From positions 12,381,417 through 12,445,416 of the forward strand of contig NW_023998417.1 in NCBI RefSeq assembly GCF_014805625.2: a DNA stretch of 64,000 nt. Direction: 5' to 3'. A program made the translations under genes and the position numbers. The number at the start of each line of letters is the position of its first letter. Within the stretch, counting starts at the first letter, position 1. Below the pieces are notes generated by a model, which worked only from the letters and a program-made list of their open reading frames with translations, had not been told where the DNA came from and searched no databases. Of this stretch, positions 13,634 to 25,300 are shown one piece after another. Source of the stretch: Glossina fuscipes. Taxonomy: Eukaryota; Arthropoda; Insecta; Diptera; Glossinidae.

Positions 13634-16600
13634 GTAGGTTTCTTTGCAAGTTAAAATCCAATTGTCTTCAACCGCTTAATTATTACTTGTGTGACACCCT
13701 ACTTTTGGGACACCCTATATGCAGCCTATTGACGCATAAACTAAGATTTCTTTTGAAAACGTTGAGGGCCTAGTGACCTTGCATTGTTTACAAAATAATG
13801 CAAACGGTATTTTTGAAATATATCCGCGTGTAACTGATTTTGTCCCTAAGGTTGCGGTTTTTTATCCTCACTACCAAAATAGCTCCGTCGCTGGTTGCGC
13901 TTGTTTTTTCCCGAAAATGTCCTAAGATGAAACAGAAGTATACGCAATTAATAAGAGAATTTCTTTTTCTTCTTCTTCTTCATGCTTTTTCGTATCGGTT
14001 TGTTTTTTTCTCAACTTTCCAATATTTGGATCGTTATTATTATTCTCACTTCTCTACTCTCGGAAGTCCTCAGAAATTTATTACATTGTAATCGTTTCTT
14101 GCGCTAATAAATCTTTTGTTCTTATTACTAGTCGCGAAGAAACATTTTATTTTCTTATATTTGTCAAAAACAAACTGAAAGATCGTAGTAGGGCATGGTT
14201 GACTTTTAAACGCGGTACGCCACTACGTTCCCACTGTATCAAATCTTATCTTTGATGAAAGTCCTTGTATGCAAGAGCATATGAGAACATAATCTACTTA
14301 ATTCAAGCTAAATACAATACATTAAGAAATCGCATCACTATTTTCGTTCAACTTTCACCATAGAATATTAAAAATCAGACTTAATTTGATTAAGCAATTA
14401 GTACAACCTGGAATGGAGTGAGAATCCTGCTTCTGATTTTAAACATGTTCGCTTTAAGCAGCCGTTTGCTACATCCGCTAACGTTTTGAGCACTAAAACT
14501 ACTTAGGCTTTTCTTATACATGTCCATGTCCATCAAGGTTGGTCAATTTGATCACTTCCCTTTTTCGATTAGCCATCCGAAAATTTGGTACAAATGTAGT
14601 TTGATCGATTAAGAGAGCAAGGCTTCAAAATGGAGGCAAGCTGCCCGCAGAGACATCCACAATCAATAAAAAACTGAAGCATCCTAGAAGAAAAATTAAA
14701 GATTCCTTCATAAATTTCGATCGCGTTGAGATAATTTCCGGCCACTGCGAGATCAATTTTGGTTTTTATACCTTAGAGCAAAGCATGTCAATATATTGGA
14801 GTCTCTTACGCATACAGCATTTGACAAATCGAATACACCTCCTCGACCATATAGTGTACGTAGAACATCAAACCACATATTAATACCTGATGTTATTTAA
14901 TGAAAATCAATTCGTTTGCTTCAGAAATTAATGTTTTTTATTTATTTATTTATTTATTTATTTTTTTTTATTATTATTGATGCCGTAAAATAATGAATTA
15001 CTTACGGGAAACGTGTATTGCAATAACAGGGAAAACGGTAAATTAAAAATAAAATCAAATTGTAATTTATTTTTACCGCAAAACAAACTTGCATATCCAT
15101 TAAATATGTTGACAACGATGGCAGCTTATACCGCAAACGCACATAGGCTTGACGTATAATGAATGTACGTTTAATAAATAACATTTTATTTGTGGGTTCT
15201 CGTTCGGCATTGGTCTTTCTCTGTTGGACGTTTTTCATTTTATTCATTATTTATTCAAAATATTTTGTATACGTTCCGAGGAAAGCGCTGGTGTAAATAA
15301 CCATCGATCAATTTATTCATTACAATGAAATTATGTCGAATTTATATGCACCCCGTCATCATCATCGTCACTAACTATTATCATTATCGTCATCATCAAC
15401 ATCATCATCATTGCAAACATTGTTACTGTTATCATTACAAAGGCCAAGGCTAATGTAACGATACCTTCCTTCTACAACAATTACCACCACCAACATCTAC
15501 GCAGAGAGTTGTGGCCTTTTCCCGTTACTGCAAAATTATCTATAACCGAATCGTTGTATTTGTACCATATATACCTTAAATCGTACAACAACAGCAACAA
15601 TCAACAGAATATTTGTCAAGTCTGAAATAGCGAATGGAAAAATACAACAAGGGAAGTTTCTTTTAAAGATCTTAACTTGTGTGCTTAGCTAGGTATATAG
15701 GTATGTAAGTCTTAGTAAAAAGGTTTAAAAGAATTATATCGCGCTGTCTACAATTACCGTTTAGTGAATATACTCGTTTGTACTGCGCGGCTTCAGTTGT
15801 TCTTAAAAATTGTTTACATAAAGTACTTTTCATTTAATTGCATTCATTATATCGATGTCCATTCCATTGTCAAGTAAGGGACCAGATGATCCTCTAAGAG
15901 TTTACATCTAAGAAGGACTTCAGTAATAGTTTGCAAATATTCTGGCTTTTATTAATGAGTAATAAAAATTATTTACAGATTTAATGCATAAAACTGGAAA
16001 TAAAATAATTGTTTATAAACACAGTCATAAATAGAATAAGGATAAGGTTCGAAGTTTACTGTTACAATAATCATTCCGCATTTGATAGTTTTAGAATAAG
16101 AAGACTAACCCATCCGCAGAAGGAATCGTTAGAAGAACACACGACTTTATAAAATTTCTAACAGAAAAATCTCCCTTAATCGATTGTTGAATGCGCTGCT
16201 TACGAAATGATTTAAAAGGTTTGTGTATTTACTCGACCTCGCGGTTTTTTTTTTTTGCTTTCCTCACATTTCACCAAAGACTTCCGGCAACCAAGTGACT
16301 GCATAGCGTTCAGCATTGATCGTTCTGTTCGACCATTTTTTCCGAAAAGAGGAGCGACCATTCGAAGTACTTTGAACACGAAATGGGTAACCGCCTACGG
16401 AGTAATCGCGATTAGCAAGTCAGTGTTCGCGGGGTCAAATCTCTATGCGGTAGAATTGACTGTCAATGACTAGTCGAAGCCAGCGCTCAGTTGGCAAAGG
16501 CATAAAGTTTAGCAATTGGAGGCACACCCACTAGGCTGCGACCGTTTCCTTATCTCATTCTCTCTCTCCACTTCTTTCCAACCATCACCGTGTTACACAA

Positions 16601-19600
16601 ACAGGGAACATAACCTGAATGATGATCACTTTTCGATTAGTTGAACATTTTGTTTTTAGCTGCGGAGGAAACCATTTAATCATTTCACAACAATGCTAAG
16701 TGAATGAATTTCGCAAAGAAAAACTAGTGTATGATTAAAATTGAAAGATTTTTACATATTTGCCGCTGCTTTCTATGGAAAAGAAAAGCATTTCAGCTGT
16801 CAGTTTTTTGATTAAATTGGCGTCCCATCGGAGCATGGTGTTGTCAATGTCTTCAATTTCTTTGATTTTATTAAAACAATTGCGAAAAGTTGCGAATAAG
16901 ATATCATTGTGGTTAGCGGAGCAAATATTGTTAGGTGAAAAGTACTGTATGCGTGTTGTGTTCCTCTCTTAGTCACGTAAATAAATTTCACAAACTTTTT
17001 TTTCCTTCTCTTTGACATTTTGATTTATTTTAGCAATTGTTTTGTTTCGCTTTTACGCTCCATTATACTTGTGTCACAAAATTTTAATAAGATTTTATTG
17101 CTGCGCGAGCCTCTATATGTAAGTAGTCTTCAGCTATTTGCCAAAAATATCAAAGGGTTAATAAGCTGTCTTCCTGCTGTTTTAAAACTTCATTAGTAAA
17201 CGGTTCATGTTTCGCTTTATGTCACTCCAACTGTGTATAAAGTGTTGCTTGCTTCGTCCCAAAGTAATTTACGCTTCTATTTATTATCATTCCCTTGCTT
17301 GATAAACGTAACGTTAGTATTTAGGTTGAAATGCGATTTAACTTTAATTACGGTATTTAAGGATTAATTTTAGACTTACAAGAAGCACAAAAACAAATAA
17401 AACTTTTATGGGATACGATTGTTGCAAATCGCAAAAAGACTCGCTAGACTACTTTAATTTAGTTCCCTAATTTAGTTTTCTACTAAACTTCACTTTAAGT
17501 TTCGAATATTCATTCAGTCAGATTACACCTGATCAGCCGATGTTTTCCGTTTCGCTAACATTTGCAAACAAAGTAAAATAAAAATCTGAAGACAGTAATC
17601 AGCTGTATTCGGTTTTCAAACCGAAGAAAATGATTTAATCCTTTGCTTGGTTTTTCATCACATGACTGCATTTTCAGTCTATTATTAGCATAGTTTACAA
17701 AGTATGATGGCAAACTGCTGTAATCAAGGCACTCAAGGCGTACTTAGCATTGTATGTAAGTAGTAGAAGTAGTGAGATTTCTATTTACATGCAACTACAG
17801 ATATACCTGATACCTGATAGTGTATGCGAATCTACTCATATTTCTTTGGTCAAATATAGAAATATCGATTAGCCGCTTAATTAATCAGATATGTTCAGTT
17901 ATTTTGACCCCAGTAGGACATCTATTGTTAGAAAGCTGTTTGAAATTTGTTGCAACAATTTGATTGATCTCAAAAAATGATTAGATCAGGTCGCAGGGGA
18001 ATCATGTGAAAACATTCCAATTAACTTATCGAATATCTGATAGGAGTATAACTAGCAGCTTGTGCAGTTTATGTGAATGCTACGGTGGAGAAGTAAAAAG
18101 CAATCTTATATTCAAGTTTAGGTAAACGTGTGAAAAAACCAAATCGTGCGTCTGTTTTTTTTTGAACATCCACATCATTACGAAACGCGACTTATCGTAC
18201 AAATCCAAATGCAAATTTTAGTTTAGTCTTCAGGTCACTGCAGGTGTTGTGGATGAGTGGTCAAGCTATATTTATTTTCGTTACTTTTTCGTCTTTGACA
18301 AATGAAGAGAAACAGGAGAAGAAGAGTATTATGTAGTCGATTGTCCTTGGATGAAAGATTTCGATAGTCTGCCTAGCCCTTCAGCCCAAAAATTCATCTT
18401 CTCTAAAAAAAGTTCCAGAGGCGCCTTAAAATATACATGTACATATTTGATGAAAACCTTAATAGATCTATCTATCTTCCTATATGTCTGTCCGTCCGTC
18501 TTCAAATTTGTCCTTAATTTTGGAAATTCTTTCTTTCATCTATTCCGTAGTAGTAGAAGTAGTTTTTTTCATCTATTCCGATATTCATATCTCGTATAGG
18601 CTTTTTGTCTGTTGCTGGTGTATTAGGAGGCGTCTGCTTTTTCACTCGAGCTTTACATTATTTTGGACCGTTAAGCGTAGCAATCAAGGCTCGCACTTGC
18701 TAAGTGAGCAGTTTTAGGGGAACTTTCAATCCCAATCGATAGTCATTAACTAAATATACATACACCAGTACACCAGTAAAGTAGTAAAGGAAGTCTTCTG
18801 GAAAATGGACGGATAAATTCACCACTTGGACAAGAAGAGAGAACGCGGAGCTAGTTTTCTTATTTACCTGCGATATTGCTATTGTCAGAGATCCATTTCG
18901 TTTTTTATCCCATTCCCGGGTTCATGTATCAAATCCACTATTTTTCATTCAGCCGATTATTTACTATAATTAGCATAGTGTACAAATTGTTGCTACTAAT
19001 AAAACGACCTCCTTTCGTCCTTAAAGTGCTTGATAGACAGCCAGAGTTGTTTATCTTCTGTCGAACTACTATGCAGTTTATACACCTAAACGAGAATCAG
19101 GTTAGATTTGTAGTAAAATCCATCTGCGTTATGCGTCTCATTCAAATAAATTAACCATGTAATCATGTAACCCTGTCGAGTTAAACCAGTATAAATTTAA
19201 GTTTTCATAAATTTTATTGTTCGTTTTTTTTTTTGTATTTATTTTTTTTTTGTTATTTGTATTGTTTTTTTTTATTTGTATTGTTTTTTTTTTTTTATTA
19301 ATTTCCTTAAAAAGTAATTACATTATGCGTGTTCATGTGTATGCAGGTATTCGCTTAGTGTATATGTATGTAGATGTGAATATAATTCTTTTCAATCATC
19401 GCCATCGCCATCGAGACAAATTCATTATACTCTTTCTGGATCAATTTTGGATTTTTATTCGATGCACGTAAACTTATAGGTCTTGCTATCTCTCCACTCT
19501 TGCTGTACTCAAAATTGCAGGAAATTTTATATGAATGATAAATTAGGACTTCGTCTACATACTTCCATTCCACGATTATATGTGATAATAATATCCCAGG

Positions 19601-20671
19601 TTTCCAACTTTCATAGTCCGTACTTGTCCGGAATTTAAAAACGTTATCGTTTAAAAGTAGTTTTAATCACGTTTGTTGAATCGATTATCGTAAGCGTAAG
19701 TCATTATGTCAGTTAAAAATTCTTTAAAGATTTATCGCCAATCAAGGATGAGTTCGACGATGGGTGGCAGGTAGACATGCCAGCATTAAGCCAAAGATGA
19801 GTATGGCTTTTCGTAATCATTTCTTTCATTTTCTTAGTTATGTGTAGCGGCGACTAGGAATTTTTATTAAACATTTCGAAGTGTTAAGGTGTGTGCTCGA
19901 GAATATGTGTGTGTGTGTCTGCTTTTTTTTTTGATGAAATTTATAACTATTTACTTGAGTTAATCTATGTTTGTATTTTGTGTTTTATTTTCATTAATAT
20001 TTATTGACTTTTACCGACTTTACAAGTAATGCGTTGCTATTTTTTTTTTTATTTTTTTTTGAAAAACATTTTTTCTTTTTTTTTCAAGGAAAATTTCTTT
20101 GAGTTATAGGTCTCTTAAGATTAGATAATAAGAACTTAAGCAATGAAACGAAAAAAGAACACAGAAATTGCAAAGAAGTATTTCGCCCTGGGCCGAACTT
20201 GCTACTTACTAGACTTACCAACCGAAGCACATACTTAGAAATCGGAAATCATCTGATTACATATAGGTGTTTGTATTGAGAAGGATGGCTGGCGGTATTA
20301 TTGCATCCAATTTATGCAAAGTTTTAAGCCGACATTTACAGTACTCTGTCTATTACTACTAAAAAGCAAATGCTTAGAGAAATTCGGTTTTCAAGATGTT
20401 GTTTTCTGGTTCCTTTGCAACCGAGTAGCGACTGCGTCCATTTTCAAGCTCTTAACATAAAGTGAGTGCACAAGTGAGCAAGCTATAACAGGCTAGTTTC
20501 ATATTGGACGACGGACATCGGACAGACATGAGTAAATTAGTTCAAAATCAAGCTTTCGAGTGTGAGCTGTCACTCAGGGTATGTTCTCTACATGTGTATA
20601 CGTATGAATGATGAACGGAGAGAAAGGATTGGCGAAATAGGGACAAATCTCTCGTCCTACTCGGACCGAAA
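13634..20671. other. 3' flank of Ptx1, no gene recognised
   Basis: AT-rich, with poly-T tracts (19224-19300, 20041-20090), a TTTA repeat at 14937-14963 and ACC/ATC-rich patches near 15355-15500. Degenerate CTGTCC modules occur at about 18486-18500 (plus) and 20503-20532 (minus). No coding feature is supportable. Confidence 0.5.
14937..14963. repeat. (TTTA)n microsatellite
   Basis: About six TTTA units followed by a T-run and TTA repeats. Confidence 0.92.
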
Positions 20672-20692
20672 GGGGGGGGGGGGGGGGGGGGG
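20672..20692. repeat. poly-G run at gap edge
   Basis: Twenty-one consecutive G on the plus strand, ending at the gap. It could be a genuine G-quadruplex-forming tract or a dark-cycle sequencing artefact; such artefacts produce runs of G at read ends. Confidence 0.9.
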
Positions 20693-20792
20693 NNNNNNNN
20701 NNNNNNNNNNNNNNNNNNNNNNNNNNNNNNNNNNNNNNNNNNNNNNNNNNNNNNNNNNNNNNNNNNNNNNNNNNNNNNNNNNNNNNNNNNNN
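20693..20792. other. assembly gap (100 N)
   Basis: Exactly 100 N, the conventional placeholder for a gap of unknown size. It directly follows a run of 21 G (20672-20692), where sequencing or assembly probably failed. Distances across it are not reliable. Confidence 0.99.
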
Positions 20793-21225
20793 ACTTCTGT
20801 CTTTACATGAAGCGCCTTTGTCCCTGGTCAGCGATGGCAGATGCAATAATTTGAAACAAAATTAATGTAAATATCTTTTTATTTAAATGATTTTTGGTTC
20901 ACGTTTTTTTTTTCTTTTCCTTTTTTTTGGTTCAATTTACTCCTATAGTAATATATATATTTACAAGCGTATAAAATTATATTTCAGTTTTCGGTAAATT
21001 TTAACATATAAATAATAATCGTAAAAACTAAAAAAAAAACCAAGGATTAAATACTTTTCATAACTTTTTGTTATAATTTTTTGGTGACATTTCTTTATAT
21101 AATAGTTTTTCGTTTTATCTTTGCGTTCTAATTATACAATTTTTATTTAATAAAAACTTACTATTTCTTGTTCCTTCTCTTTCCTCCGATATTATTATTT
21201 TACATTAACAATGAAAGTTCTTAGG

Positions 21226-21275
<50 letters not shown>

Positions 21276-21444
21276 ATTTATCTTTTTATTATTTGGTGTG
21301 GATTGGTGTGGCAATCAAAACTTAGATGACTAATTAATTATTTTCCATTTCCTTTTCTTTTCTTTTTTTTTTGTTGTTTTTTTTTTTTTTTATTGTAACT
21401 GTTTTTATTTATTTAATTTATTATTGGTTTAAGAGGAAGCAAAT
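20793..21444 (-). other. probable Ptx1 3' UTR (extent unknown)
   Basis: T-rich on the plus strand, so A-rich in the transcript, with a TA microsatellite and no credible ORF. Minus-strand AATAAA candidates occur at 21409-21404, 21394-21389, 21290-21285 and 20883-20878. I cannot tell which, if any, is used. The assembly gap at 20693-20792 may lie in, or just past, the UTR. The start is defined by the distal TAA; if only the UGA is used, the UTR begins at 21765. Confidence 0.5.
21230..21275. repeat. (TA)n microsatellite in the probable 3' UTR
   Basis: TA run broken by a single G at about 21259. It lies some 170 bases beyond the distal Ptx1 TAA on the transcript. Confidence 0.93.
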
Positions 21445-21765
21445 TTAATCAATAACATCTTCGTCGTTATCCTCTCCTCCTTCGGTATTGCCATTGGAGC
21501 CCATTAAGCCATTCGAACCATTTGCACCGTCACCTATGTCCACGTGTTGGTGACTGTTAAGGGGCGACTTGGTATCGGTTGCATTATCGTGATGGTTCAT
21601 GAGTAAATTATTATTTAGTAACACATGATTGTTATTATTATGGAAATTATGCAGATTTGTGTTGAGATTGCCGCTATTGGACGAACTGCTGTTACTGCCA
21701 CCGCCACCGGAGAAATGATGTAGATGATGCTGGTGCTGATTGAGCAGAGCCCCCAGGGCGTTTTC
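21445..21765 (-). CDS. Ptx1: Ptx1 C-terminal extension: frame open after UGA (putative readthrough)
   Basis: Directly after the Ptx1 UGA the same frame runs 106 sense codons to TAA at 21447-21445. The sequence looks like protein, not UTR. It has a His/Gln segment (NQHQHHLHHF), Gly/Ser (SGGGGSNSSSSNSG), Asn-rich runs (NNNNHVLLNNNLL), a possible proline-directed phosphosite (TDTKSPLN) and a strongly acidic end (EGGEDNDEDVID). The surrounding DNA is T-rich and turns into simple-sequence UTR immediately below the TAA, whereas this stretch is markedly richer in GC. With three stop codons in 64, 106 open codons arise by chance less than about 1% of the time, and less often in AT-rich DNA. The extension could be made by readthrough of UGA, by splicing that skips the stop, or by RNA editing; the sequence alone cannot choose. 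The stop context (UGA followed by G) is not the leakiest known. Read through, the protein would be about 663 residues. Confidence 0.7.
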   Translation of the reverse strand, partial: ENALGALLNQHQHHLHHFSGGGGSNSSSSNSGNLNTNLHNFHNNNNHVLLNNNLLMNHHDNATDTKSPLNSHQHVDIGDGANGSNGLMGSNGNTEGGEDNDEDVID

Positions 21766-22347
21766 TCAAACAACATCAGTCACACCGGTGTATTGACAGG
21801 CCGAGAGGCCAGCCGAATTGGAGCGCGATACTGGCGAGGGCGCCGAATATGGGCTAGCGAAGCCGGTTGTATGCTGTTTAGCCTTTAAACGTAGGGTAGC
21901 AATACTCGATGACATGCTCGACGTCATACAGGGTTCAGCTGCAGCGCGATACATATACGGATTGGCAGGTGCAGTATACGGACAAGGGGCGGCTCCGACA
22001 TTTGAATTGGTCAAAGTACTGCCCATCGTACCGGGCAGCATAGAGTTGTTCATGCTTACGGCTACACCGCTAGCACCCGTATTAAAACAATTTACCGAAT
22101 TCTGATGATGATTAGTTGTCACCATCGAACCAAGAGGATTCACTGGCCAGGGGAAAGGCTTAGTGCCGAGCGGGGAGGGTACTTTAGTCCAATTATTATA
22201 CGTATACGATGAGTATAGGGAATCATCCGCAAACGGTTGCATGAATTGTGTACCAAAACCGGATTTAAAATCAGCTGCAGCTACCGCTGCATTCATGGCG
22301 TTACGTTCACGTTTACGCCATTTGGCGCGACGATTTTTAAACCACAC
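21766..22347 (-). CDS. Ptx1: Ptx1, terminal exon: homeodomain recognition helix, OAR motif, UGA stop
   Basis: Begins after acceptor TTATAG (AG at 22349-22348) with GTG (Val), not a start codon, and ends at UGA 21768-21766: 193 residues, 364-556 of the joined protein. It opens VWFKNRRAKWRKRERNAM, the recognition helix. Lys at homeodomain position 50 (residue 367) marks the bicoid/Pitx/Otx K50 class, which prefers TAATCC-type sites; Asn51 and Arg53 are present. A Pro/Gly/Asn-rich region follows (FPWPVNPLGS, CPYTAPANPYMYR), then the OAR (aristaless tail) motif SSSIATLRLKAKQH at about residues 509-522. The end, SACQYTGVTDVV, matches what I recall of the fly Ptx1 C-terminus, which argues that the UGA is a genuine stop and not a sequencing error. 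The same frame remains open beyond the stop (separate entry). Confidence 0.97.
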   Translation of the reverse strand: MWFKNRRAKWRKRERNAMNAAVAAADFKSGFGTQFMQPFADDSLYSSYTYNNWTKVPSPLGTKPFPWPVNPLGSMVTTNHHQNSVNCFNTGASGVAVSMNNSMLPGTMGSTLTNSNVGAAPCPYTAPANPYMYRAAAEPCMTSSMSSSIATLRLKAKQHTTGFASPYSAPSPVSRSNSAGLSACQYTGVTDVV

Positions 22348-25300
22348 CTATAAAGATATAATAAAAAATTGAAAGATTATATAAAATCGTCAATACTGGC
22401 TCCACTAACAACAAATCGTCCCGTCCCATCTCTTTTTACTACTAGGCCCACTAAACGTAAATCTGCTTCCCTCATCAATTATATTAAAAATAAAGAAGTC
22501 CTATCTCTATCTGATTCTTGGATTTTTAATTCAAAATAGTGAAAAACGATGACCCAATTATTAATTGCATAATGAGGTGTCGTTATCCTCATTATCCCCA
22601 TTGCTTTTAAATTATTTTACTTTTTTTTATCATTTTAATTTATTTTTGTTTATTATATTTTTTCTCTTATTTCATTTTTTAATTCATTTTATTTAATCAA
22701 TTTTCTTAAATTACTTTAAAAGCATACGATTTTCCTTTCCATTCCTTTCACTTTGTTTTGTAGATTTTAAAATGAAAATTTATTTGTTTTTCACTAACTT
22801 ACTTTGGCTAACCTCCTCCACCATCCGCTCATCTGACTATTAAATATAAAAGGAAAACATTTGTACAAGTTTTTTTTTTCATTTTTTTTTTTTTTTTTTT
22901 TTTGCTTCCTTTTTTGCTCACTGTGCTTTCCGTTAGTTATTATGGCCGCTTCATTTTAAATGTATATGCATGTGTATATATATATGTTATTACACTGCGT
23001 TTATGCGCGATTCAGTTTTTCGTTTTTGTTTGCTTCCTCTGTCGTGTCGTTGGTTTTTATTTTAAATTATTACAAAAGCTCTTAATATAAAGAACGTTAC
23101 CCTATGTCCCACATCTCGAGCCTATATACACACAATCGAGTAAAGTATATATTATGTGCATGTACGTAAGAAAGATAAAGAAAACAAAGAAAAAAAAAAA
23201 AAGCAAGAGACAGAAAGGGGAACTGGCGTAAAATACGCATGTGCACACACATACGCACACATATTTGATAATTATTAGATAAAAATTACGTATACATAAA
23301 TATTTATGCACATGTATATACATATATATATGTATTAACATGCGTTTGTATGCGAACATGAATTTAAGGACACAACTCTTCCGGTATAGACTTGAAAAAC
23401 ATTTTCATTTGTTATTTTTGTTCTTGTTGTTATTTCATTTCGTTTTAATAGTCATTCACTTTTTGTACACATACACAGGGTACACAACACATCAGTTCGT
23501 ATAACTTTGATTATGTATATATATCTGTAGCGTGGTAGTGCAAATATATATAAATAAATTTATGTATTTATATATAAATTATGGGTGGGTGTGTGTGTGT
23601 GTTTGTGTGTTTATGTGTGTTTGTGTGTTTGTAACCCTAAATGAACGTTAAGCCACCCCCACAAATAAAACGTAAAGAAAAAGAGCAAAGACTCCATTTC
23701 ATAATAAATATAACGTTATTTGTTGTACTTATATGCATGAGTGTATGGGTGTGTGTGTGTGTGTATGTGTGTACGAAGTAGAAAATAAATCAAAATATTT
23801 ATTTACAAAGCAAAGCAACTGAGAAACCCTGAAAATGCATACACAGACGATGGAAGTGCAATAGAGGAAGAGAGAAAAAGAAAAATTATTTTCGTTTCAG
23901 GTAATATTTCACAAAAAAGTGGCAATTTTTCCTTCTTTATTTATTTGTTTCTTTTCGGGAAAGTAAATAAATGTAAGAGCATAGCCACAGAAAAAATTTT
24001 ATATTTTTCTTTTCTTGCTGGATATGGCTTGAAAATTCACTGAAAGTTCACGTCGGGAGAAAGCCTTACATAACCGCTAACTGAAAACATTTTACATTGC
24101 ATTGCGGCCGTACCATAGGTTTTGTATGTATACTGTAGACGATTTTCAATCTCGATCGATATAAATAAATAGTCATTACACACATAACGCATTAAGAGTC
24201 AAATGTCATATGAAACATTTACACTCTACAGCCTTTCAAGGTATGGGGCACATTGAGTTTGTTGGAATGTAAGGAGCATTCAAAAGTATGTGAGAGACAC
24301 TGCTCTTATCATGCTCTTATTATATTTGATCGGTTCCGAATCATTTCTTGTCTGTCTGTTCGTCTGCTCGATGTCTGCTCATTTGTTTTTGTTTTCAATC
24401 CGCAGTCCGCAATTTCTGCAACATTTCGATGATGTTTGGTGTTTGATTTTGACCGAAAGGCGAAGGTTATTAAGAGTGGATTTAAAGGACCATTCTTACC
24501 ATCACTTCCCAAATGATACCCTATTTTTGACATGGTCTTTTTTTATGAAAGAAAACAAATAACGCAACATTCCCCTCTAACCTATAAATCTTCTTATTAA
24601 TAATAAAATAAGTCTATACGACGACATATTTCATTCATTAGTCCGAAGCGGTAATTTTATCTGTGAATTTGCTGCGTTGCGATTGGTTAACGTAACTCCA
24701 GTTGCAGCGGATCATTTTATGTAAAGTGCTTTTTTATGGCAGTAAAATCTTATTGTTGGTAAAAACGTTAACAAATTTGGATTAAGTCGGTTCGGGTTGG
24801 CAAGTCTCTCTTATACAAACATGTTTCTGCATTGACTTGATAATGAGGCTCGGTTTTTGTATAAAAACCATAAAAGTGAGTGTGTTGAGAGATGCAGTGT
24901 AGAGTATTGTGCAGTTGACCCTGTCCGACTACAGTGTTTTGATTTGTTTTGCTCTTTCAGTTTTAATGCTAAGCAATTAGTTCTGCGGGTACAGTTTATC
25001 TTTGATGGACCATTATCATCATGGAAACATTATCTGACTATGTTCGCTATATTCTCGTCAACTTTATCTTCTTCGAAAAAATTTCGTAAACATACGATCA
25101 GACATAAAAAGCTCCAGGGGCATCATTCGATCATTGTCTTGATAGGAAAAATGTATTCTTCTGTTCTCTAAAACGATTATACAAAATGATTTCGAGAGCG
25201 CTCTCTCTAGGTGAATTCGGATCTTCAGCATCTTTGGATAGGAAAGCAGCAAAGTAGCGTACCTTAGACAAAAGCATGCTAGATGGGAATGTGTTTTAAA

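Noticed and set aside
21766..21768. UGA as a sequencing error in a longer Ptx1 frame
   Set aside because: The protein before it ends in TDVV, which I recall as the annotated fly C-terminus, so the stop appears genuine.
21818..22372. Plus-strand frames opposite the terminal Ptx1 exon
   Set aside because: Antisense shadows; the minus-strand frame encodes the homeodomain end and the OAR motif.
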